From Myroides odoratimimus (GTDB lineage: Bacteria; Bacteroidota; Bacteroidia; Flavobacteriales; Flavobacteriaceae): a stretch of DNA of 64,000 nt. How positions within the stretch are numbered: position 1 is the stretch's first letter; each line of letters begins with the position of its first letter. Below, one piece after another: positions 1 through 8,443 of the stretch. Where the stretch lies: NCBI RefSeq assembly GCF_001485415.1, contig NZ_BCMQ01000001.1, positions 372,001-436,000 on the forward strand, in the 5' to 3' direction. The translations under genes and the position numbers were made by a program. The notes beneath the pieces are model-generated. The model saw nothing but the letters and a program-made list of their open reading frames with translations, was not told where the DNA came from and searched no databases.

Positions 1-640
1 CAGCACGTAGCGCATAGTTAGTCTTCTTCTGATTACCTAAGGTATCTACAGTTTCCTTACTCATATTCTTACCACAGGCAGACCCCGCACCATGATTAGG
101 ATACACGATTACCTCATCTGGTAGTACCATGATTTTATTGCGAAGTGATTGGAATAAATGCCTAGCCAAAATTTCTTCTGTAATCTCAGATTTGACTAAT
201 TGTACTAAGTCAGGACGACCTACATCTCCGATGAATAGTGTATCTCCACTAATGATAGCATGCTCTTTACCCTCTTCATCTATAATAAGATAAGTACTAC
301 TCTCCATCGTATGTCCAGGAGTATGCAATACTTTTATCTGAATGTTCCCAAGCTTAAACACTTGATTATCTTCTGCTATAACAGCCTCATAACTAGGAGC
401 TGCAGTAGGTCCGAAGACAATCTTAGCTCCTGTCTTCTCCATAATATCAAGGTGTCCACTCACAAAGTCTGCATGAAAGTGTGTTTCGAATACATACTTA
501 ATTACTGCATTATCACTTTTAGCTCTTTCTAGATAAGGCTCTACATCTCGAAGAGGGTCAAATATAGCCGCCTCACCATTACTCTCTACATAATAAGCAG
601 CATGTGCAATACAGCCTGTATATATCTGTTCTATTTTCAT
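1..640 (-). CDS. MBL-fold metallo-hydrolase, persulfide dioxygenase-like (partial)
   Basis: The reading frame starts at the ATG at 638-640 on the minus strand and runs off the left edge, so about 213 N-terminal residues are visible. The metal-binding motif THFHADFVSGH (about residues 53-63), the second histidine in HTPGH (about 106-110), the aspartate in SGDTLF and the following GRPDL are the signature of the metallo-beta-lactamase fold in the ETHE1/persulfide dioxygenase and MBL-rhodanese group. By family knowledge such proteins oxidise glutathione or protein persulfides to sulfite, or carry C-terminal rhodanese domains; whether rhodanese domains follow cannot be seen. No signal peptide is visible, so a cytoplasmic location is expected. 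The fold is secure and the exact substrate is inferred. Confidence 0.88.
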   Translation of the reverse strand, partial: MKIEQIYTGCIAHAAYYVESNGEAAIFDPLRDVEPYLERAKSDNAVIKYVFETHFHADFVSGHLDIMEKTGAKIVFGPTAAPSYEAVIAEDNQVFKLGNIQIKVLHTPGHTMESSTYLIIDEEGKEHAIISGDTLFIGDVGRPDLVQLVKSEITEEILARHLFQSLRNKIMVLPDEVIVYPNHGAGSACGKNMSKETVDTLGNQKKTNYALRA

Positions 641-757
641 ATCTTACTTTTTTTTTCGAGATTAAAAGTACTATTGATCACTTAGTAAAAAAATGACAAA
701 TATCATAGATCCAAATAATTACAGTTAAAAATAAAAGAACGATACCCTTTAATAAAC

Positions 758-785
758 AAAAAGCACTCCATACAGAGTGCTTTTT
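758..785 (-). terminator. Rho-independent terminator of the response regulator gene
   Basis: Arms 758-768 and 775-785 form an 11-bp perfect stem with a 6-nt loop. It ends 7 nt before the stop of the minus-strand response regulator gene. Being A-rich on the left, it gives a U tract on the minus strand. Confidence 0.8.
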
Positions 786-791
786 TATTTC

Positions 792-1451
792 TTATACGAA
801 ACCTTCTTTTAGTACCAGTTGTATTAGATTAGCGGTATCTGACACTTCGAATACATGCTTCATCTTTGCTAATCTTTTTTTGATAGCAGGATTAGAGAGA
901 GGAATATGATTTTCTAATTCTTGTAATTTATATCCTTTAGATAACAATACTAGAATCTCTCTATTGTAATCATCATACATCACTTCCTTTCTTACTATTT
1001 CATTTAAGCAGTGCTTCACGATATCACTCTGATAACGATCGCCTGTTAATACGCGTTTAACGATATCTAATAAGTTATCAGGTGTAATCTCATGCTTACT
1101 TACTAATCCATCAGGCCTAATGTTTTTAACGATATTATAGATCGTTATCACTTCTGTATGACCAGTCAAGATAATGGTCTTACAGTAAGGCATTTCTTTC
1201 TTTATATAGGCTACTATATCTCCTCCATCTCTTAGTAGTGCTCCTTCCTTACTTGGTAAAGAAAAGTCAACAATAGCAAGATCAAATAAAACCTGACGTT
1301 CAACGGCAGCATCTATTGTTTCTTTAGCAGTCAAACAGTCAAATGACTTTTCAAAGACAACCTCTCCGAGTCCTAATTTATCTTTAGAGAGAGCCAATAC
1401 ATATCCTTCTACGATAAGAGGATGGTCATCTACTAACAGTATTCTGCACAT
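792..1451 (-). CDS. Response regulator with C-terminal LuxR-type helix-turn-helix
   Basis: A 219-residue cytoplasmic two-component regulator. The receiver domain covers about residues 1-130: acidic pair DD8-9, phospho-acceptor D62 in AIVDFSLP, threonine in ILTGH (about 96) and a conserved lysine in LVSKH (about 119). The C-terminus (about 155-219) looks like a divergent LuxR/NarL helix-turn-helix, with ILVLLSKGYKLQELE in the usual place of the recognition-helix region. No histidine kinase lies next to it, so its partner is unknown. A TAAATTTG -7 box on the minus strand at 1479-1486 fits a short leader before the ATG. It is probably monocistronic, as a terminator follows and a spacer of nearly 200 nt separates it from asd. 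Confidence 0.85.
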   Translation of the reverse strand: MCRILLVDDHPLIVEGYVLALSKDKLGLGEVVFEKSFDCLTAKETIDAAVERQVLFDLAIVDFSLPSKEGALLRDGGDIVAYIKKEMPYCKTIILTGHTEVITIYNIVKNIRPDGLVSKHEITPDNLLDIVKRVLTGDRYQSDIVKHCLNEIVRKEVMYDDYNREILVLLSKGYKLQELENHIPLSNPAIKKRLAKMKHVFEVSDTANLIQLVLKEGFV

Positions 1452-1478
1452 AATAATCGAGTTTTGAGAATCATACTA

Positions 1479-1486
1479 CAAATTTA
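1479..1486 (-). promoter_or_regulatory. Putative -7 box of the response regulator gene
   Basis: On the minus strand this reads TAAATTTG, matching the Bacteroidota TAnnTTTG consensus, 28 nt upstream of the ATG. No good -33 TTTG is seen at the right spacing. Confidence 0.4.
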
Positions 1487-1596
1487 AACATTAAACTAGT
1501 ATAAAAATACTTATTTGTGATAAGTTACAACTTTTTATACACAAAATATCAACAATCTACATAAAAGTACAAAATGATAAGATTCAATATACAAAA

Positions 1597-1625
1597 AAAG
1601 CACCAAGTAATACACTTGATGCTTT
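1597..1625 (-). terminator. Rho-independent terminator of asd
   Basis: Arms 1597-1608 and 1614-1625 pair in 11 of 12 positions with a 5-nt loop. A run of A on the left gives a U tract on the minus strand. It lies 21 nt downstream of the asd stop codon. Confidence 0.7.
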
Positions 1626-1646
1626 ATATATCTTTATTTTAATAGA

Positions 1647-2636
1647 TTATACAAGCTTATTAGCCACTAGGTACTCCGCAATCTGTACTGTATTTGTTGC
1701 AGCTCCTTTTCTAAGGTTATCTGCTACGATCCACATATTCACAGTGTTTTTTTGGCTCTCATCTCTTCTGATACGCCCTACGAACACATCGTCTTTCCCC
1801 TCTGCATATAGTGGCATTGGGTATGTATTTGTATCTGTATTATCTTGTACAGTGATACCAGGAGTCTGGTGAAGAATCTGTCTAATATCTCCTAAGTCAA
1901 AATCTTTTTCAAACTCTATATTCACAGTCTCACTATGGCCTCCCACTACAGGGATACGCACAGCTGTAGCCGTTACTAATACAGTATCATCTCTAAGAAT
2001 CTTCTTCGTTTCTTTCACTAACTTCATCTCCTCTTTAGTGTATCCATTATCTTCGAACACATCACAGTGAGGAATAGCATTGCGGTGAATAGGATAATTA
2101 TAAGCCATATCCCCTTTTACATCCTTATACTCATTCTCTAACTGTTTTACAGCTTTCACACCTGTACCAGTAATAGACTGATACGTTGATACTACCACTC
2201 TCTTAATCCCGTATTGTTTGTGTAAAGGAGATAATGCCATCACTAACTGAATAGTAGAACAGTTAGGGTTAGCAATAATTTTATCTTCTTTAGTCAAAGA
2301 ATCAGCATTAATCTCTGGTACGATTAACTTCTTCGTTGGATCCATTCTCCATGCCGACGAATTATCTATAACTGTAGTACCTACCTCAGCGAACTTCGGT
2401 GCATACTCTAGAGAAATACTTCCTCCTGCTGAAAATAAAGCAATATCCGGCTTCATCATAACAGCTTCTTCCATGGACTTTATGGTATACTTCTTACCCT
2501 TAAATTCCACTTCCTTACCTACAGACTTCTCAGAAGCCACAGGAATTAATTCTGTTACAGGAAAATTTCTCTCCGCTAATACTTTTAGCATGATTTCACC
2601 TACCATACCGGTAGCGCCTACTACTGCGATTTTCAT
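1647..2636 (-). CDS. asd: Aspartate-semialdehyde dehydrogenase
   Basis: A 329-residue cytoplasmic enzyme that reduces aspartyl phosphate to aspartate semialdehyde with NADPH, the branch point to lysine/diaminopimelate, threonine and methionine. The N-terminal nucleotide motif VGATGMVG (about residues 6-13) opens a Rossmann fold. The catalytic cysteine is C126 in ANPNCSTIQ, and the conserved histidine is in VVGGHSETV (about 234). The length is normal for the family. It is followed by its own terminator and preceded by recJ on the same strand with a 62-nt spacer, so it may have its own promoter (a weak TATCCTTG lies at 2672-2679 on the minus strand). The assignment is very secure. Confidence 0.97.
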   Translation of the reverse strand: MKIAVVGATGMVGEIMLKVLAERNFPVTELIPVASEKSVGKEVEFKGKKYTIKSMEEAVMMKPDIALFSAGGSISLEYAPKFAEVGTTVIDNSSAWRMDPTKKLIVPEINADSLTKEDKIIANPNCSTIQLVMALSPLHKQYGIKRVVVSTYQSITGTGVKAVKQLENEYKDVKGDMAYNYPIHRNAIPHCDVFEDNGYTKEEMKLVKETKKILRDDTVLVTATAVRIPVVGGHSETVNIEFEKDFDLGDIRQILHQTPGITVQDNTDTNTYPMPLYAEGKDDVFVGRIRRDESQKNTVNMWIVADNLRKGAATNTVQIAEYLVANKLV

Positions 2637-2698
2637 TTTTTATAAAATTAGGATTGATAAATAGTTTTAATCAAGGATAAAAATAACACTTTATTCAA

Positions 2699-4402
2699 TT
2701 ACCAAGACAACTGTAGGTCTTTTATTTGCAATTGAATAGTAGTTTTATTTCTCCAGTTGTTCTCCTCGATAGAATAAATGATGTCTACGTGCTGCTTATC
2801 CTTCACATTCTCATACTGAGCACCTAGGTTAAAACCTATTGCACTAAACTTATATCCAGGATTTCTTCTCTGCTTAAAGCTTACTTTTAGATGTTCTCCT
2901 CTTGCTCCTGCTAATTTTGCATATCCTGTATCGAAGACCTCTTTCGTCAAGAAACAAGGACTAGGATTACCAGGGCCAAAAGGTTCAAACTGCTTTAAAA
3001 TACGCAGAAATTTATCTGTAATCTCTGAGAACTGAATCTTAGCATCTATTTCGATCTCAGGTATAAGGTCAGTCTCCTCAATCGTACTTGCTACTACTTC
3101 TTCAAACTTTTGTCTAAAAGCCTCTAGATTCTCTTTCTTTATTGTCAACCCAGCAGCATACATATGCCCCCCGAACTGAATAAGATGTTCAGAGCACTTC
3201 TCAAGAGCCTGATAGATATCAAAGTTCTTAACAGAGCGCGCTGATGCAGCTAGGTAATCCCCACTATCTGTAAACACAATAGTCGGTCTATAATACGTAT
3301 CGATAAGACGAGAAGCCACGATACCGATCACCCCCTTATGCCAAGATGGGCTATACACCACGGTACTCTTTGAGTTAATTAATTTCTGATCGATTATCTG
3401 TTTAAGCGCTTCTTCCGTTATACCTTGGTCTAGCGACTTGCGCTCTTCATTGATATTTACGATTTTCTCGACAGTCATATTTGCCCCTTCTTCAGTAGCT
3501 TCTGTCAATAGATCTACAGTAAAGTTACCGTGTTCTATTCTTCCAGCCGCATTGATTTTAGGAGCTAACTTAAACACAATATCTGTCATCGTATATGTAG
3601 CTAAGTCATATAACTTCATCAATGCTTTTATACCAGGACGTGGGCTTTCATTAATCACCTTAAGTCCATAGTACGCCAATACTCTATTCTCTCCTGTGAT
3701 CGGCACTACATCCGCTGCGATAGCAGTAGCTACTAGATCTAGATAGTGTTCTATAGAGGCGAAAGGAAGTCCCTGAATCGTATTTAATGCCTGAATCAAC
3801 TTAAATCCTACACCACATCCACATAACTCCTTATAGGGATATAAGCAGTCTACGCGTTTAGGATCTAACACGGCTACTGCATCAGGAATAATCTCTCCAG
3901 GTAAGTGATGATCACATATTATAAAATCAACACCTTTCTCTTTAGCATACTGTATGTGCTCTATAGACTTTATACCACAGTCTAGAGCTATGATTAGATG
4001 GATACCTTGCGTTATAGCATAATCTATCCCTTGATACGATATACCATATCCTTCATTATATCGATCTGGAATATACGTATCTACCTGAGCACCTAGGCTC
4101 TTTAAATAGGAATACATTAAGGCAACAGACGTAGTTCCATCCACATCGTAATCACCGAAAACCAAGATAGATTCTCGATTCTTAATCGCGTTTAGAATGC
4201 GATGGACAGCCTCTGTCATATCTGCCATCAGAAAGGGGTCGTGCAAATCTTCTAAAGAAGGTCTAAAGAATTTCTTAGCAGCTTCGAAGGTCTCTATCCC
4301 ACGCTGTGCTAATAACCTCCCTACTATAGGATCTACACCTAAAACTTCTTGTAAATGAGCAACTATTTTTTCATCTGGATCTTGTTTTAAATACCAGCGC
4401 AT
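2699..4402 (-). CDS. recJ: Single-stranded-DNA-specific 5'-3' exonuclease RecJ
   Basis: A 567-residue cytoplasmic exonuclease of recombination and mismatch/base-excision repair. DHH-family metal motifs are present: GDYDVDGT at about residues 83-90 and the DHH triad in IICDHHLPGE (about 164-173). The DHHA1 domain is marked by GHMYAAGL around residue 420, and the C-terminal OB fold follows with ARGEHLKVSF. Length is typical. The stop of the OsmC gene lies 3 nt upstream of the start, so the two are probably co-transcribed. Nothing appears truncated. Confidence 0.96.
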   Translation of the reverse strand: MRWYLKQDPDEKIVAHLQEVLGVDPIVGRLLAQRGIETFEAAKKFFRPSLEDLHDPFLMADMTEAVHRILNAIKNRESILVFGDYDVDGTTSVALMYSYLKSLGAQVDTYIPDRYNEGYGISYQGIDYAITQGIHLIIALDCGIKSIEHIQYAKEKGVDFIICDHHLPGEIIPDAVAVLDPKRVDCLYPYKELCGCGVGFKLIQALNTIQGLPFASIEHYLDLVATAIAADVVPITGENRVLAYYGLKVINESPRPGIKALMKLYDLATYTMTDIVFKLAPKINAAGRIEHGNFTVDLLTEATEEGANMTVEKIVNINEERKSLDQGITEEALKQIIDQKLINSKSTVVYSPSWHKGVIGIVASRLIDTYYRPTIVFTDSGDYLAASARSVKNFDIYQALEKCSEHLIQFGGHMYAAGLTIKKENLEAFRQKFEEVVASTIEETDLIPEIEIDAKIQFSEITDKFLRILKQFEPFGPGNPSPCFLTKEVFDTGYAKLAGARGEHLKVSFKQRRNPGYKFSAIGFNLGAQYENVKDKQHVDIIYSIEENNWRNKTTIQLQIKDLQLSW

Positions 4403-4405
4403 TAA

Positions 4406-4828
4406 TTACTCTTTATGATAATGAATACTAGTTTTAACTTCAGCAAATTCTTTAAACATATCCATTACACCACAATACTTCTCGATAGATAAATCAACTG
4501 CTTTTTTTAGCTTTGCCTCATCTAGATTAGCACCATAGAAGTGATACTCTACTATCACAGTATGATAAGTAGCTGGGTCTGCATCTGTAAGTAATCCTTC
4601 TGTCTCTATTTTAAAATCAGCAACATCTAATCTCATTTTCTTAATCAGTGATGCTACGTCTAATCCTGAACATCCTGCTAGAGCAGATAGCATTAATGCT
4701 TTAGGTCTTAGACCTTTATTATCTCCTCCATTTTCAGGGCCTGCATCTATTCTAATCGTTCCTCCACTTGGATTAGTTGATTCGAATTGCATGTTTTCTA
4801 TCCAACTTGTAGTTACTTTATGTGACAT
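4406..4828 (-). CDS. OsmC family protein
   Basis: A 140-residue protein of the OsmC/Ohr superfamily, small cytoplasmic dimers, many of which reduce organic hydroperoxides with cysteine residues. The segment around residues 45-60, MLSALAGCSGLDVASLIKKM, carries the first conserved cysteine of the family, and a second cysteine is in IEKYCGVMDMF near residue 118. Both are in the expected places, so a peroxidase-like function is possible but not proven. It sits 3 nt before recJ on the same strand and seems to lead that transcript. A TACATTTG -7 box lies at 4845-4852 on the minus strand. Confidence 0.85.
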   Translation of the reverse strand: MSHKVTTSWIENMQFESTNPSGGTIRIDAGPENGGDNKGLRPKALMLSALAGCSGLDVASLIKKMRLDVADFKIETEGLLTDADPATYHTVIVEYHFYGANLDEAKLKKAVDLSIEKYCGVMDMFKEFAEVKTSIHYHKE

Positions 4829-4844
4829 AATGTTCTGTTTTTAT

Positions 4845-4852
4845 CAAATGTA
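4845..4852 (-). promoter_or_regulatory. Putative -7 box of the OsmC-recJ transcript
   Basis: On the minus strand it reads TACATTTG, a match to TAnnTTTG, 17 nt upstream of the OsmC start codon. The -33 element is not convincing. Confidence 0.4.
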
Positions 4853-5527
4853 TCAAAAAAAAATCAATGTTCACTAGTTAAAGAAGACGCAAAAAGAGAA
4901 TCTAATGCTCAACCCTGCTCTCACTATCTTATATAGCCTAACTATTTATCCTTGTAACAAAATTATTCGCTAAACAGACAAGCTCTATACTGCACTTCAC
5001 TCTATACAAGACAATATGTACATAACAAGATAAAGTACAACGCTATAAACAGTCCTTTATATGCATATCCCTTTTTTTAGTCTAAAACTCTTTATTTGGC
5101 TAAATATCCTCTTTTATTACCTCAAAAGAAGCTCTTTTACTTAATAGAATGTCTTTTATGGGTAATTTTAAATCAAAATACTAACTAAAAAACCGTATCC
5201 TAGCAAAAAAACATAAAAAAAGGCTCACTTTTTTACACCTCATACTGTGAACAAAATCAAATATCAACCTAACAATCAATACATTAACAAATAATCAGAT
5301 TATAAAACAATCTAGCGTCTATTACTCTTCAAGTAACTGAATACAAGTATTACTAGCATTCTCTTCAACACTTCTTCAACATTTCCCCAAGATTGCTCTA
5401 GTTAGAAGCCTCTTTCTTGAAGAACTGTTGAAGAAATCTTGTAGCGGTATTGAAGAGGTTGCTCTTTCTTATCAGAAACTAGACTATTAGACTAAGTTCA
5501 CCACAAAACACATCACTCGTTTTTAAA
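4853..5527. other. Long AT-rich intergenic gap with inverted-repeat element
   Basis: No credible gene is seen between the OsmC start and the rsmI terminator. The right part (about 5361-5457) holds paired short inverted repeats: CTCTTCAA 5361-5368 with TTGAAGAG 5450-5457, TTCTTCAAC 5372-5380 with GTTGAAGAA 5427-5435, and CAAGATT 5388-5394 with AATCTTG 5435-5441. The last two pairs interleave rather than nest. Comparable arrangements occur near 33150-33202 and 55867-55960. Confidence 0.45.
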
Positions 5528-5561
5528 CAAAAAAAATGCCCATAGCAATCTGCTACGGGCA
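5528..5561 (-). terminator. Rho-independent terminator of rsmI
   Basis: Arms 5537-5547 and 5551-5561 pair in 10 of 11 positions with a 3-nt loop. Nine consecutive A at 5528-5536 give a U tract on the minus strand. Confidence 0.75.
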
Positions 5562-5608
5562 ATTCTCTATACTGTAATAACCTATCTGCTAAGGCAGGTG
5601 GCAATTTC

Positions 5609-6283
5609 TTATTTACTTTTTCCAGCTACGATCACTACTATCTCTCCTTTAGGAGGTTTCGCTTCGAAATGAGCTAACACTTCTATCACTGTACCTCTTA
5701 CAGTCTCTTCGTGTAGTTTTGACAATTCTCTAGAGACAGATACTTGTCTATCTTCACCGAAGTATTCTTTAAATTCTCCTAAGGTCTTTACTAACTTATG
5801 AGGAGATACATAAAGGATCATCGTTCTGGTCTCTTCTGCTAGGATTAGATATCTCGTCTGTCTTCCTTTCTTGTCAGGTAAAAACCCTTCAAAGACAAAC
5901 TTATCATTCGGCAAACCACTATTCACTAATGCAGGTACGAATGCTGTAGCCCCTGGTAGACACTCTACTCCTACACCCTGCTCTACACACGCACGTGTCA
6001 ATAAAAATCCTGGATCAGAGATAGCTGGTGTACCTGCATCTGATATCAGTGCGAAGGTCTCTCCTGCTTGCATTCTCTTTACTAATCCTTCTACAGTTTT
6101 ATGCTCATTATGCATGTGATGACTAAACATCGGTGTAGAGATTTCAAAATGTTTTAATAGTTTTCCACTATTACGTGTGTCTTCTGCTAAGATATAATCT
6201 ACTTCTTGCAATACTTTTATTGCGCGATACGTCATATCTTCTAAATTTCCAATTGGTGTAGGTACCAAGTAAAGTTTCCCCAT
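5609..6283 (-). CDS. rsmI: 16S rRNA (cytidine-1402-2'-O)-methyltransferase RsmI
   Basis: A 224-residue SAM-dependent methyltransferase of the tetrapyrrole methylase fold, which modifies C1402 in the decoding centre of 16S rRNA. The N-terminus LYLVPTPIGNLEDMTYRA, the AEDTRNSGKLLKHF segment (about 35-48) and the SDAGTPAISDPG loop (about 82-93) are diagnostic. It is slightly shorter than the enterobacterial protein (about 286), because the small C-terminal extension is missing, which is usual in Bacteroidota. The start is 2 nt after the stop of the upstream acidic protein gene, suggesting co-transcription. Confidence 0.95.
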   Translation of the reverse strand: MGKLYLVPTPIGNLEDMTYRAIKVLQEVDYILAEDTRNSGKLLKHFEISTPMFSHHMHNEHKTVEGLVKRMQAGETFALISDAGTPAISDPGFLLTRACVEQGVGVECLPGATAFVPALVNSGLPNDKFVFEGFLPDKKGRQTRYLILAEETRTMILYVSPHKLVKTLGEFKEYFGEDRQVSVSRELSKLHEETVRGTVIEVLAHFEAKPPKGEIVVIVAGKSK

Positions 6284-6285
6284 AA

Positions 6286-7686
6286 TTATATAAAACGTTT
6301 TTCTACTAACGTCATAAAGCGTTCTTCGTATTCTTCTTTTCCTTCCCAGTTATTATATTCTGGTTTTACTAAATGATCTATTAGACTATTCGCTTCGTCA
6401 AAAGAACTCACTGTATTTAATTGTGACAATACTCTATTAAAGTCTTCTGCACTTCCATTAAATAAATGTCTCTCGAAAGCAATACGGTCATTCAAGCCTA
6501 CTACGATAGTAGAACTATATATATCATTAATAGATTTAGGCTTATTGATCTTTGGTTCGCGTACAGAAGTGTGCTCTACATTAAATAGCGTACTCTGCGG
6601 TACAGGAGTTTCTACAGTTGGTTCGATGTGTTGTTCTACAGGAGCGATAGGTTCTGGCTGTACGAAAGTACTTTCTACTACTGGCTCTTTAGGTACAAAA
6701 TCTGTATTGAACTTCTGTACCTCTTGCTTATCTACATCCTCTACTCTTACAAATTCTACATCGCTGAAGTCGAATCCAAAGAAAGGATCATCCGTATTTG
6801 GTTTATTCTCTGTTACTGTTTTTACTTCTTCTTCTACTTTGTAAGTAGAAGTAATCGTAGTTTCCTCTATTGTTTCTTCTATTTTAGCAGGAGCGAATTG
6901 TTCGTTTATATTTACTAATGCCTCCTCAATGCTCTCCTTTTTATTCGCTTCCACAATAGAAGGTATTGGCTCTTCTATCACCTCCTCATGTACCACAACT
7001 TCTTCTTCATAGAAAGTAGTTACTTCTATATCATCGTTGTCTTCTTCTACCTCTACTTTTACTTCTTGCTCTACTGCAGGAGCCTCTGTCGTGCTATTTG
7101 CTACTACTTCTTGTTCTACTACAGGATTTTCTACCTCGATATTAGCGATTACTTCACGTTCGTCTAATTGTTTTAGCATCGCTTCGTGTTGATCTAGATA
7201 ATGGTGAAGTTGAGCATCATCCGCTTCATTTGCACTATCATCTATATATACCTCTGTAATGAATGGTTCGTCATAGACTACAGCTTTCTGAATAATAGAA
7301 GATTCTTCTACCACTTCAGGTGCTATTTTATTCACTTTATCCGCAAGAAGGCTATCATCTATAGTATTAATTGCCTCTTTTTCAGTTTCTGCAACGATAG
7401 GGTATTCTTCTTCCACTAGATCTATAGGCATCTGGTGACGTACTACCTCATCTACAGTATTTGAATTCGAATCATTAATCGCAATGGCTTTTAGCGCATC
7501 GTCCAATTGCTCAGGAGAAACTTCTTTGATTAATCCTGCTTCAAAATGATCTTGATAGAATTTTAGGATGGTAAGCTTCTCATATAATTCTTTAGCTTCT
7601 CTATATAAACTATCTACTTCCTTGTCTTTCAATTGTAATACACGATGAGCCAGACTTAACAACTCTCCTTCTAAGACTTTCTTCAT
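6286..7686 (-). CDS. Acidic coiled/disordered protein, conserved Bacteroidota family, unknown function
   Basis: A 466-residue cytoplasmic protein without signal peptide. The N-terminus (about 1-50) is a predicted helical segment, with LLSLAHRVLQLKDKEVDSLY. The middle (about 70-370) is extremely rich in Glu, Val and Thr and looks disordered. A compact C-terminal domain (about 385-466) begins at KSINDIYSS and contains LNDRIAFERHLFNGSAEDF and ends near EERFMTLVEKRFI. The conserved ends with a variable acidic linker resemble a family found near rsmI in flavobacteria. I do not know its function. It is transcribed with rsmI and diverges from tdk. The repetitive acidic core explains several spurious opposite-strand frames. 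Confidence 0.75.
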   Translation of the reverse strand: MKKVLEGELLSLAHRVLQLKDKEVDSLYREAKELYEKLTILKFYQDHFEAGLIKEVSPEQLDDALKAIAINDSNSNTVDEVVRHQMPIDLVEEEYPIVAETEKEAINTIDDSLLADKVNKIAPEVVEESSIIQKAVVYDEPFITEVYIDDSANEADDAQLHHYLDQHEAMLKQLDEREVIANIEVENPVVEQEVVANSTTEAPAVEQEVKVEVEEDNDDIEVTTFYEEEVVVHEEVIEEPIPSIVEANKKESIEEALVNINEQFAPAKIEETIEETTITSTYKVEEEVKTVTENKPNTDDPFFGFDFSDVEFVRVEDVDKQEVQKFNTDFVPKEPVVESTFVQPEPIAPVEQHIEPTVETPVPQSTLFNVEHTSVREPKINKPKSINDIYSSTIVVGLNDRIAFERHLFNGSAEDFNRVLSQLNTVSSFDEANSLIDHLVKPEYNNWEGKEEYEERFMTLVEKRFI

Positions 7687-7727
7687 AACTTTTATTTTGC
7701 ATTAGTAAATTGACGAGCTTTTTTTGA

Positions 7728-7735
7728 TAAATTTG
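7728..7735 (+). promoter_or_regulatory. -7 box of tdk, overlapping a divergent -7 box
   Basis: TAAATTTG matches TAnnTTTG, 53 nt before the tdk ATG. A TTG at 7710-7712 is 15 nt upstream, slightly too close for a typical -33. The minus-strand box TATTTTTG occupies 7743-7750 and would serve the acidic protein gene. Confidence 0.5.
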
Positions 7736-7788
7736 CTCCATACAAAAATAACAGAAAAAACCGCTGGTTTCAGCTTGAAATTTACAAA

Positions 7789-8421
7789 ATGTTTCTCGAA
7801 AATCCCGTTAATAACAAAGAACAATTTGGTTGGATCGAAGTTATCTGTGGTTCTATGTTCTCTGGTAAGACTGAAGAACTGATTCGCAGACTGAAAAGAG
7901 CCAAATTTGCCAAACAAAAAGTCGAAATTTTTAAACCCGCTATCGATACAAGATATCACGATGAATTCGTCGTATCTCATGATTCTAATGAGATTAGGTC
8001 TACACCTGTACCCTCTGCAGCACATATCAGATTATTAGCTGATGGATGTGATGTGGTAGGAATAGATGAAGCCCAATTCTTCGATGAAGAGATCGTAAGA
8101 GTATGTAATGACCTTGCTAACTCAGGCATCAGAGTGATCGTAGCTGGACTAGATATGGACTTCAAAGGAAATCCTTTTGGGCCAATGCCTTATCTTATGG
8201 CTACTGCAGAGTATGTAACTAAAGTACATGCTATCTGTACTAGATCAGGAAATCTAGCTAATTATAGCTTCAGAAAGGCTGCTAGTGAGGATATCGTCAT
8301 GCTAGGAGAAACACAAGAATACGAGCCGCTGAGTAGAGCTGCTTTTTTCAATGCACTGAGAGGTGTAGATATATCAAAATCAGAAAAACAAAATACAATA
8401 CCGCCAGAACAAATAGAATAA
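7789..8421 (+). CDS. tdk: Thymidine kinase (type II)
   Basis: A 210-residue cytosolic kinase of the nucleotide salvage pathway, converting thymidine to dTMP with ATP. The P-loop is [10 protein letters not shown] (about residues 21-30), and the Walker B/catalytic segment is [11 protein letters not shown] (about 90-100). The lasso region near residues 140-190 begins [17 protein letters not shown], but the usual CxxC and the second Cys pair of the zinc site are missing apart from one cysteine. The MFS gene follows after 22 nt and may be co-transcribed. The assignment is secure; loss of the zinc site is noted separately. Confidence 0.95.
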   Translation: MFLENPVNNKEQFGWIEVICGSMFSGKTEELIRRLKRAKFAKQKVEIFKPAIDTRYHDEFVVSHDSNEIRSTPVPSAAHIRLLADGCDVVGIDEAQFFDEEIVRVCNDLANSGIRVIVAGLDMDFKGNPFGPMPYLMATAEYVTKVHAICTRSGNLANYSFRKAASEDIVMLGETQEYEPLSRAAFFNALRGVDISKSEKQNTIPPEQIE

Positions 8422-8443
8422 TATTTAAACCACCACTACACCT

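Noticed and set aside
260..532. 90-codon plus-strand frame in the MBL gene
   Set aside because: Antisense to a clearly coding metallo-hydrolase; no support.
6545..6918. Plus-strand frames opposite the acidic protein
   Set aside because: Produced by repetitive GAA/GTA codons on the minus strand; rich in Ser/Thr/Cys without structure.
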